Shown piece by piece: positions 1 through 5,396 of a DNA stretch of 5,396 nucleotides. The notes beneath the pieces are model-generated. The model was given only the letters and a program-made list of their open reading frames with translations, did not search any database and was not told the origin of the DNA. Source of the DNA: an uncultured Cytophagaceae bacterium (GTDB lineage Bacteria > Bacteroidota > Bacteroidia > Cytophagales > Spirosomataceae); contig CAILUB010000051.1 in the NCBI GenBank assembly GCA_903837305.1, forward strand, positions 1 to 5,396, given 5' to 3'. The position numbers and the translations under genes are program-made. The number at the start of each line of letters is the position of its first letter. The first letter of the stretch is position 1.

Positions 1-1
1 C

Positions 2-2566
2 TATTTGACGGAACGTCAATGGGGAACGGTGAGAGAGGATTATTCGGCTCATGGAAATGCGTGGGGTACGATTACACATGATATGGCTCGTTCGAAGGCC
101 TATCGCTGGGGTGAAGAAGGAATCGGGGGTATTTCTGATAATAAACAACATGTTTGCTTTGCGTTTGCTTTTTGGAACCACCGGGATCACATCTTGAAAG
201 AGCGGTTTTTTGGTCTAACTGGTGCGGAATCGAATCACGGAGAGGACGTGAAGGAATTATATTATTACCTGGATTCGACGCCTACGCATTCTTACCAAAA
301 AATGCTGTACAAATATCCGCAGCATACTTTTCCCTACCAGAAACTGATTGATGAGTCGCAAAAGCGTAACCGGAAAGAACCGGAATACGAACTGTTAGAT
401 ACGGGGATTTTTGACACGAATGAATACTTCGATATTTCAATGGAATATGCGAAGGCAGACGAACAAGATATTTTGATCAAAGTAACCGTAGAGAATCGCT
501 CCAAAGTGGCGGCTCCTATCACGGTTTTGCCCACCATTTGGTACCGAAATACCTGGTGCTGGGGCTACGAGAAATACAATTACAAGCCTCTTTTAACTGG
601 TGTAGGCAATTCCTTCATCGAAGTCGATCACCGCGTGGTGGGTCGCTTTAAATTGTATGCGGAAGATGCGGATGAATTTCTTTTCTGTGACAATGAGACC
701 AATTTTCAGCGCTTACATAACTCCCCCAATAATTCCCATTTTACGAAAGACGGGATTAATGAATATGTAGTAAATAAGAATAAACACGCGGTCAATCCGA
801 ACCATATCGGGACAAAAGCTTCCGTAAAATACACGGATAAAATTCCGGCGGGAGGAAAGAAAGTCTATCGTTTGCGTTTGAGTAATGTGACGCAAAGGGA
901 TCCATTCGCTGATTTTGACCAAATATTCGAAGATCGAATCATCGATGCCGATCAATTCTATGCGGAATTGCAGAATGGAATTGAGGACGAGAATCTGCGT
1001 ACAATTCAGCGCCAAGCATACGCTGGGATGCTGTGGACTAAACAGTGGTATTACTATAATGTGTTCGAATGGATTAAGGGAGATCCATCGATGCCTAAAC
1101 CGCATGAGAGCCGTAAACATGGACGAAATAGCACCTGGAGGCACATGTATGCTGCGAACATTTTATCGATGCCGGATAAATGGGAGTACCCTTGGTTTGC
1201 GGCCTGGGATTTAGCGTTCCATACCTTGCCTTTGGCCAGATTAGATCCTGATTTTGCCAAAAGACAGCTAGCCGTTATCCTCCGCGAATATTACATGCAC
1301 CCGAACGGCCAAATCCCAGCCTACGAATGGTCCTTCTCCGATGTCAATCCTCCGGTGCACGCCTGGGCAACCTGGAAAGTATACGAGATCGACAAAGAAA
1401 TGAATGGAGGAAAGGGGGACGTAGTCTTTCTGGAACGTATTTTCCATAAACTATTATTGAACTTCACCTGGTGGGTTAACCTAAAAGATGAGGGCGGAAA
1501 TAACATTTTTGGAGGTGGATTCTTAGGAATGGATAACATCGGTGTGTTCGACCGCTCCGCTAAATTACCTACCGGTGGGCACTTGGAGCAGGCGGATGGA
1601 ACGGGTTGGATGGCGATGTATAGCTTAAATATGTTGCGCATAGCCTGTGAAATCGCGATTGAAAATCCGGTGTACCAAGATATGGCCTCGAAATTTTTTG
1701 AGCACTTCCTACACATCGCCGGAGCGATGCAATCGATCGGTGGCGATCTGAATCTTTGGGATGAGGACGACCAATTCTATTATGATATGTTGCATAAGGA
1801 GGATGGGTCAGCAGAATTATTGAAAGTGCGCTCCATGGTAGGTTTGATTCCTTTATTCGCAGTAGAAACGTTAACCGCTGAGATGTTAGAGAAATTGCCA
1901 GCTTTCAAACGCCGCGTGGAATGGGTGTTAGCTAATCGTCCAGACCTAGCCAATTTAATTTCGCGGTGGTATGAACCGGGAAAAGGAGAAAGTCGATTGC
2001 TTTCGATTTTGCGTGGTCACCGGATGAAGATGATTATGAAAAGGATGTTTGATGAGAGTGAATTCTTGTCTGATTTTGGCATTAGAACCTTATCAAAATA
2101 CCACAAAGAAAACCCATATCAATTTACCTATGAGGGGGGGACGCTGCAGGTCGAATATACACCAGCAGAATCTACAGGGGATATGTTTGGAGGAAATTCG
2201 AACTGGCGTGGGCCTATTTGGTTCCCAATGAACTACTTGATTTTAGATTCCTTATCGAAATTCTCTGACTATTATGGATCGGATTACGAGGTAGAATTTC
2301 CCACAAATTCTGGGGAAATGATGAACATTAAAGATGCCGCTCGCGGGGTATCCGAACGTTTACTGGCTATGTTCGTTCCTGGTAAAGACGGTAAAACGCC
2401 GATGTACGGCGAATACGATAAATTCCAAGACCCTCATTTTAAAGATTCACACCTCTTCTTCGAATATTTCGACGGAGATACAGGAAAAGGATTAGGCGCG
2501 AACCACCAAACTGGTTGGACGGGCTTAATCTCCGAAATAATCAGACAATTACATGGCAAAAACTAG
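2..2566 (+). CDS. GH63/MGH1-like glycoside hydrolase (5' partial)
   Basis: Large cytoplasmic-type glycosidase of the GH63-related MGH1-like group; the substrate (an alpha-glucoside or mannosyl/glucosyl-glycerate type sugar) cannot be read from sequence. The frame is open to the left edge. The first two codons read Tyr-Leu and lead into ERQWGTVREDYS, which in this family follows an N-terminal GPYL-type stretch. The TTG at 5 is therefore probably internal, and perhaps 20-40 residues are missing. Counting that Leu as residue 1, an N-terminal beta-rich domain covers about 1-310 (HDMARSKAYRWGEEG at 25-39, LDSTPTHSY at 89-97). An (alpha/alpha)6-type domain covers about 330-850, with WDLAFH 401-406, HPNGQIPAYEW 432-442, GMDN 508-511, NSNWRGPIWFPMNY 731-744 and FFEYFDGDTG 818-827. 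By analogy with GH63 enzymes, Asp510 is the likely catalytic acid and Glu820 the likely base; these assignments are inferred. The gene overlaps the RidA gene by 14 bases. Family assignment is firm, substrate unknown. Confidence 0.88.
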   Translation, partial: YLTERQWGTVREDYSAHGNAWGTITHDMARSKAYRWGEEGIGGISDNKQHVCFAFAFWNHRDHILKERFFGLTGAESNHGEDVKELYYYLDSTPTHSYQKMLYKYPQHTFPYQKLIDESQKRNRKEPEYELLDTGIFDTNEYFDISMEYAKADEQDILIKVTVENRSKVAAPITVLPTIWYRNTWCWGYEKYNYKPLLTGVGNSFIEVDHRVVGRFKLYAEDADEFLFCDNETNFQRLHNSPNNSHFTKDGINEYVVNKNKHAVNPNHIGTKASVKYTDKIPAGGKKVYRLRLSNVTQRDPFADFDQIFEDRIIDADQFYAELQNGIEDENLRTIQRQAYAGMLWTKQWYYYNVFEWIKGDPSMPKPHESRKHGRNSTWRHMYAANILSMPDKWEYPWFAAWDLAFHTLPLARLDPDFAKRQLAVILREYYMHPNGQIPAYEWSFSDVNPPVHAWATWKVYEIDKEMNGGKGDVVFLERIFHKLLLNFTWWVNLKDEGGNNIFGGGFLGMDNIGVFDRSAKLPTGGHLEQADGTGWMAMYSLNMLRIACEIAIENPVYQDMASKFFEHFLHIAGAMQSIGGDLNLWDEDDQFYYDMLHKEDGSAELLKVRSMVGLIPLFAVETLTAEMLEKLPAFKRRVEWVLANRPDLANLISRWYEPGKGESRLLSILRGHRMKMIMKRMFDESEFLSDFGIRTLSKYHKENPYQFTYEGGTLQVEYTPAESTGDMFGGNSNWRGPIWFPMNYLILDSLSKFSDYYGSDYEVEFPTNSGEMMNIKDAARGVSERLLAMFVPGKDGKTPMYGEYDKFQDPHFKDSHLFFEYFDGDTGKGLGANHQTGWTGLISEIIRQLHGKN

Positions 2567-3026
2567 TCCAGAGGAAAACTTTGCGGCCTTAGGCCTGACA
2601 CTTCCACCCGCTCCTAAACCTTTAGGCGTATACAAACCGGGTTTACAGGTAGATCATTTCTATTATGTTTCAGGCCATGGCACGGTGCAGACGGATGGCT
2701 CTTTGATCATCGGTCGGATCGGAAAAGACTTAGATATCGAAGAAGGCAAATTAGCGGCGCGCCAGGTGGGTTTAGCGATTTTGGCGACTTTAAAAGCGCA
2801 GTTAGGGTCTTTGAATCGAATTAAACGCGTCATCAAAGTCTTAGGAATGGTCAATGCGACGGAAGATTTCTTGCGTCACCCTTACGTCATCAACGGATGT
2901 AGCGAATTATTCGCCCAAGTGTGGGGAGAAGAAAATGGCATAGGGGTTCGTTCCGCGGTGGGAATGGGGACTTTGCCAGATAATATTCCGGTAGAAATCG
3001 AAGCCGTTTTCGAACTGAACGACTAA
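2553..3026 (+). CDS. RidA family protein (YjgF/YER057c/UK114), imine/enamine deaminase type
   Basis: Small protein of 157 residues; canonical RidA is about 128, so this is the longer YjgF-like subgroup often annotated only as RidA family. Family members hydrolyse reactive imine/enamine intermediates to ketoacids and ammonia, usually as cytoplasmic trimers. Visible signatures are VSGHG (39-43), INGCSELF (113-120), and the C-terminal block VRSAVGMGTLPDNIPVEIEAVFEL (132-155). By position, Ser40, Asn114, Arg133 and Glu148 correspond to E. coli RidA Ser30, Asn88, Arg105 and Glu120, so the imine-binding arginine is retained and the protein is probably active. The ATG at 2553 is the first possible start after an in-frame stop at 2538-2540, so the overlap with the glycosidase gene is real. 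No Shine-Dalgarno sequence is seen, and translation is probably coupled to the upstream gene. Its 3' end overlaps the nadA stop on the other strand. The exact substrate is unknown. Confidence 0.9.
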   Translation: MAKTSPEENFAALGLTLPPAPKPLGVYKPGLQVDHFYYVSGHGTVQTDGSLIIGRIGKDLDIEEGKLAARQVGLAILATLKAQLGSLNRIKRVIKVLGMVNATEDFLRHPYVINGCSELFAQVWGEENGIGVRSAVGMGTLPDNIPVEIEAVFELND

Positions 3027-4009
3027 GCCGAAACTTCTAGCATCGCTTTCAGAGCTTTGTAGGCAGGAACGCGCGTTGCTTCTGGTAAATTGATTTCCGG
3101 CAACTCGTAATACAAGGCGTTGTACAATTTCTCCAAGGTATTCATCTTCATATACGGACACTCGCTGCAAGCGCAGGTATTTTGTTCGTTTGCAGGTGCC
3201 GGAATCAAGTGTTTGTGAGGCACAGACTGCTTCATCTTATGTAAGATGCCCGCCTCTGTCGCAACAATGAAAGTAGAATTAGGAGACGTTTCCACGAATT
3301 TCAATAAGGCCGTCGTCGAACCTACATAATCCGCTTCTTTTAAAATTACTTCCTTGCATTCCGGGTGTGCAATCAATAAGGCGTCAGGGTATTCTTGCTT
3401 TAACACGGCTAACTTCTCTAATGAGATATCGATGTGTACCATACAAGCGCCTTCCCAAAGAATCAATTCACGTCCCGTCTTGTGAGCCACATAGCGACCT
3501 AAGTTCGCGTCTGGAGCAAAGATGATTTCTCGATCTGCCGGAATTGACTCTACGATTTGAACCGCATTAGAGGAAGTACAAATGATGTCCGTCATCGCCT
3601 TGATATCGGCTGAACAGTTAATATAGGAAACCACAACAGCGTTCGGGTGCTTTGCTTTCAAAGCCGCAAATTCTGCTACCGGAACTGAGTCAGCAAGCGA
3701 GCAACCTGCGTTGAAATCAGGAACTACGACTTTCTTCGTGGGATTTAAGATTTTCGCCGTTTCGCCCATGAAATGAACGCCACAGAAGACGATTAAATCC
3801 GCCTCTGTTTTTTCTGCTGCCTGGGATAAACCTAAGCTATCGCCTACGTAATCGGCTAATTCTTGGATTTCGCCATCCACATAGTAATGTGCCAAAATCA
3901 CCGCATTTTTCTCCTTCTTCAAACGTTGGATTTCAGTGATTAATTCAACTCCTTTCGGGGTAGAACGGGCGATGTAGCCCACTGCAGTTGCTTCTTCAGT
4001 TAAATTCAT
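3023..4009 (-). CDS. nadA: Quinolinate synthase NadA
   Basis: Cytoplasmic [4Fe-4S] enzyme that condenses iminoaspartate with dihydroxyacetone phosphate to quinolinate in de novo NAD synthesis. It is 328 residues, similar to E. coli NadA. The family's three-fold repeated fold is marked by AHYYVDGEIQELAD (40-53), FCGVHFMGETAKIL (75-88), SYINCSADIKA (128-138), WEGACMVHIDIS (185-196), IAHPECKEV (213-221) and CACSECPYMKMNT (279-291). Expected cluster ligands are Cys76, Cys189 and one Cys of the last motif, most likely Cys284. His41, Tyr43, Tyr129, Asn131, His192, His215, Glu217 and Thr233 fit the substrate-site residues known from Thermotoga NadA. The ATG overlaps the nadC TGA as ATGA, so NadA is probably made by coupled re-initiation on the nadC-nadA mRNA; no Shine-Dalgarno sequence is visible. 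The TAG stop overlaps the TAA of the convergent RidA gene. All key residues are present. Confidence 0.97.
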   Translation of the reverse strand: MNLTEEATAVGYIARSTPKGVELITEIQRLKKEKNAVILAHYYVDGEIQELADYVGDSLGLSQAAEKTEADLIVFCGVHFMGETAKILNPTKKVVVPDFNAGCSLADSVPVAEFAALKAKHPNAVVVSYINCSADIKAMTDIICTSSNAVQIVESIPADREIIFAPDANLGRYVAHKTGRELILWEGACMVHIDISLEKLAVLKQEYPDALLIAHPECKEVILKEADYVGSTTALLKFVETSPNSTFIVATEAGILHKMKQSVPHKHLIPAPANEQNTCACSECPYMKMNTLEKLYNALYYELPEINLPEATRVPAYKALKAMLEVSA

Positions 4010-4860
4010 TTCGCTTTCAGACTTAAATCTAAACTCTTTACCTGGTGGGTTAAAGCCCCCACAGAAATATAATCGACCCCGGTTTCGCCATAGGCGCGAA
4101 GTGTTTTTTCGTTGATACCACCAGAAGCTTCGGTAGGGAAGCGTCCGTTAATTTTGCGAATTGCATCGCGGAGGCGATCCGGTGTAAAATTATCTAACAT
4201 AATCCGTTTTACTCCGCCTATCGCTAGTACTTCATCTAATTCAGATTCATTTCTCACCTCGATCATGACATCAATCGGTTTCGCTAAGGTCTTATTATAG
4301 CTGAACGCTTTGTCTAAAGCTGCTTTAATTCCCCCCGCAAAATCCACGTGATTATCCTTTATCAAGATCATATCGAACAAACCGTAGCGGTGATTTACCG
4401 CTCCACCTATTTTGCAGGCCCATTTTTCTGCCAAACGAAAGTTAGGAGTTGTCTTTCTCGTATCCAATAATTTAGCTCGGGTTCCTTCTAAGATGTAAAC
4501 CAAAGAACGTGTGTAGGTCGCAATTCCAGACATCCGTTGCATGCAATTCAGGACTAAACGCTCTGCTCTTAAAATGGATTGAGAGGATCCGCTTACTTCT
4601 AAAACAACTTGTCCTGGCTCGATCCAAGCTCCATCCGTGATAAAAATCTGAACCTGTAATGAGGCATCTACTTCTGTAAATATAGCCTGAGCCAGTTCTA
4701 CTCCAGCTAGCACGCCTCGATCCTTTACTTTTAATTCCGCAGTACCCACTGCATCTGCTGGGACCGTGGCAAGAGAGGTGTGATCACCTTCACCTATATC
4801 TTCCCGGAGGGCAGATTGAATGAAGGCGCGGACATAAGCTGGTTCTGTGTATGAAAACAT
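4006..4860 (-). CDS. nadC: Nicotinate-nucleotide pyrophosphorylase (carboxylating), quinolinate phosphoribosyltransferase
   Basis: Converts quinolinate and phosphoribosyl pyrophosphate to nicotinate mononucleotide, CO2 and pyrophosphate, the step directly after NadA. It has 284 residues, the usual family length. The N-terminal open sandwich domain starts with LREDIGEGDHTS (18-29). The alpha/beta barrel carries AERLVLNCMQRMSGIAT (99-115), LLDTRKTTPNFRLAEKWA (131-148), GGAVNHRYGLFDMILIKDNH (152-171), IEVRN (200-204), IMLDNF (220-225) and EASGGI (244-249). By comparison with Mycobacterium tuberculosis QPRTase, Arg101, Arg135, Lys136, His157, Arg158, Lys168, Glu201 and Asp223 are the expected quinolinate, phosphoribosyl and metal contacts, and all are present. 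The start at 4860 places MFSYTEPAYVRAFIQ directly before the conserved EDIGEGDHTS, as in homologues. It is the first gene of the nadC-nadA operon, with a Bacteroidota-type -7 element 18 bases upstream. No truncation or odd residue is seen. Confidence 0.97.
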   Translation of the reverse strand: MFSYTEPAYVRAFIQSALREDIGEGDHTSLATVPADAVGTAELKVKDRGVLAGVELAQAIFTEVDASLQVQIFITDGAWIEPGQVVLEVSGSSQSILRAERLVLNCMQRMSGIATYTRSLVYILEGTRAKLLDTRKTTPNFRLAEKWACKIGGAVNHRYGLFDMILIKDNHVDFAGGIKAALDKAFSYNKTLAKPIDVMIEVRNESELDEVLAIGGVKRIMLDNFTPDRLRDAIRKINGRFPTEASGGINEKTLRAYGETGVDYISVGALTHQVKSLDLSLKAK

Positions 4861-4878
4861 GTGGCGGTTTTAACGCTC

Positions 4879-4886
4879 CAAAATTA
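4879..4886 (-). promoter_or_regulatory. -7 promoter element of the nadC-nadA operon
   Basis: Read on the minus strand, this is TAATTTTG, an exact match to the Bacteroidota -7 consensus TAnnTTTG, ending 18 bases before the nadC ATG. No clear TTG -33 element is found at the expected spacing; the bases there read CAAT. A near copy, TAATTTTC, lies nine bases further upstream as part of a direct repeat. The short leader leaves no space for a riboswitch. Confidence 0.5.
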
Positions 4887-4896
4887 CGAAAATTAC
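4880..4896. repeat. Short direct repeat AAAATTAC x2
   Basis: AAAATTAC occurs at 4880-4887 and 4889-4896 (plus-strand reading), a nine-base period. The copy nearer nadC forms the -7 element of the nadC promoter. This may be a duplicated promoter box or a tandem binding site for a regulator; two copies of an AT-rich octamer can also arise by chance. Confidence 0.45.
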
Positions 4897-4904
4897 CCGT
4901 AGAA

Positions 4905-4934
4905 TTGATTTCTAAGAAAAATATCCTATTTTTG
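4905..4934 (+). promoter_or_regulatory. Bacteroidota-type promoter for the small hypothetical gene
   Basis: TATTTTTG at 4927-4934 is an exact match to the Bacteroidota sigma-ABfr -7 consensus TAnnTTTG. A TTG at 4905-4907 sits 19 bases upstream, the spacing expected for the -33 element. Transcription would start a few bases after 4934, leaving a leader of only a few bases before the ATG at 4944. There is no room for a Shine-Dalgarno sequence. An 11-base inverted repeat (TTTCT-A-AGAAA, 4909-4919) lies in the spacer and could be an operator, but arms this short can occur by chance. Confidence 0.6.
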
Positions 4935-4943
4935 CTACCCACA

Positions 4944-5273
4944 ATGCAAAGAAAAGTTAAAATATCTCATCTCATTCTGTTTATCCCCGTGCTATTTTGG
5001 CTCGTGGCTAAGCCTATTTCACTGTTCGCAGTAGAAACAGGAGCAGTAAAGACGGAGAAGACTTCTAAGCAGACGATTGTCAAGGCAGAACAGAACGTTT
5101 ATCAATCTGCAACCAACCTACAACTCGATTTTCCCCAAGATTGGAACTTCACGAGCCCTACGGAAATCTTCGTTGTGCGCTCGATGCAAGCCATCAAATT
5201 GCCTACATTCACTCATCGTACGCAATTTTTACGCATTTTATTTACCCAATTTATAGCCACTCTGGCGCCGTGA
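4944..5273 (+). CDS. Small hypothetical protein with signal-peptide-like N-terminus
   Basis: I do not recognise this 109-residue protein. It has a basic N-terminus (MQRKVKISH), a hydrophobic stretch at about 10-22 (LILFIPVLFWLVA), then KPISLFAVETG, where a signal peptidase cut after Ala29 is plausible. It is therefore probably exported or membrane-anchored. Residues 33-51 are Lys/Thr/Gln rich and likely flexible. Residues 56-110 hold QSATNLQLDFPQDWNF and a hydrophobic or amphipathic C-terminus, FLRILFTQFIATLAP. There is no Cys, so it is not a lipoprotein. The frame stays open upstream to an ATG at 4851, but that start lies inside nadC and ahead of a good -7 promoter element (4927-4934), so the ATG at 4944 was chosen. 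It is divergent from nadC and followed within four bases by a tandem repeat. No function is proposed; being a real gene is supported by the promoter and the sensible N-terminus. Confidence 0.6.
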   Translation: MQRKVKISHLILFIPVLFWLVAKPISLFAVETGAVKTEKTSKQTIVKAEQNVYQSATNLQLDFPQDWNFTSPTEIFVVRSMQAIKLPTFTHRTQFLRILFTQFIATLAP

Positions 5274-5276
5274 GGC

Positions 5277-5396
5277 AATGAGTCCGAAGGGAATGAGTCC
5301 GAAGTCCGGAGGGGATAAGTCCGTAGGGAGGTAGTCCGAAGTCCGGAGGGGATTAGTCCGAAGGGAATGAGTCCGAAGTCCGAAGGAAATGAGTCC
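5277..5396. repeat. Degenerate composite tandem repeat (GTCCG[A/G]AG core), runs off the right edge
   Basis: The array alternates a short unit of the AATGAGTCCGAAGGG type (5277-5291, 5315-5328, 5352-5365, partial 5388-5396) with a long unit (5292-5314, 5329-5351, 5366-5387) that carries the GTCCGAA core twice, as GTCCGAAGTCCGGAGG. Together they give a higher-order period of 38, 37 and 36 bases, with three full composite copies visible and a fourth beginning. All copies face the same way. The period is not a multiple of three and a short ATG frame inside it stops early, so it is not a repeat protein. It starts four bases after the stop of the small gene and fills the rest of the window. The role is unknown; simple intergenic repeat expansion is the plainest reading. 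Confidence 0.85.

Noticed and set aside
5..7. TTG as the true start of the glycoside hydrolase
   Set aside because: The codon before it reads Tyr and the frame is open to the window edge; Tyr-Leu followed by the ERQWGTVREDYS block fits the interior of this family, so the gene most likely starts upstream.
713..1144. Minus-strand open frame of 143 codons inside the glycosidase gene
   Set aside because: It lies wholly opposite a strongly conserved coding region, has no recognisable protein features, and fits a shadow of the real frame.
3010..3040. Rho-independent terminator between the RidA gene and nadA
   Set aside because: No GC-rich hairpin followed by a T run is present on either strand around the overlapping stops.
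4861..4878. NAD-sensing riboswitch ahead of nadC
   Set aside because: The leader implied by the -7 element is under 20 bases, too short for any known riboswitch.
4851..4943. Longer N-terminus for the small hypothetical protein from the ATG at 4851
   Set aside because: It would begin inside nadC, ahead of the -7 element at 4927-4934, and would put 31 unremarkable residues before a good signal-peptide-like start.
5278..5334. Repeat region as coding sequence
   Set aside because: The ATG frame at 5278 reaches a stop after 18 codons and the repeat period is not a multiple of three.
5277..5396. CRISPR array
   Set aside because: There are no unique spacers; everything between the cores is itself repeated, and the units are only 14-23 bases.

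Overview
The window looks like chromosomal DNA of a Bacteroidota bacterium, most likely from the Cytophagales side of the phylum. The evidence is the pair of TAnnTTTG-type -7 promoter elements in the only intergenic promoter region, the lack of Shine-Dalgarno sequences before the genes, and the style of the NadA, NadC and GH63-like proteins. The order-level placement is a guess from protein style, not a computed result.

Layout. Positions 2-2566 (+) hold a large GH63/MGH1-like glycoside hydrolase whose N-terminus lies just outside the window. Its last 14 bases overlap the start of a RidA-family gene (2553-3026, +), so the two appear co-transcribed and translationally coupled. The RidA gene runs tail to tail into nadA (3023-4009, -), and the two stop codons overlap within four bases. 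nadA is preceded by nadC (4006-4860, -) with an ATGA start/stop overlap, giving a two-gene nadC-nadA operon read leftward. An 83-base region (4861-4943) separates nadC from a divergent small gene (4944-5273, +) for a 109-residue protein of unknown function with a signal-peptide-like N-terminus. From 5277 to the right edge is a degenerate tandem repeat built on GTCCG(A/G)AG, with a composite period of about 37 bases, which continues past the window.

How the genes fit together. NadA condenses iminoaspartate with dihydroxyacetone phosphate to quinolinate, and NadC converts quinolinate to nicotinate mononucleotide, so the leftward operon carries the last two steps of de novo NAD precursor synthesis. 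The first enzyme (NadB or aspartate dehydrogenase) is not in the window. The glycoside hydrolase and RidA form a separate rightward unit. RidA-family proteins hydrolyse reactive imines, and iminoaspartate is an imine, so the RidA/nadA adjacency is suggestive, but the convergent arrangement gives no proof of a link.

Most of the window is ordinary core metabolism. The parts most worth a second look are the composite repeat at the right edge, the orphan secreted or membrane-anchored small protein next to it, the compact divergent promoter region, and the unusually tight packing at every gene boundary. I see no convincing new defence, mobile or RNA system here.
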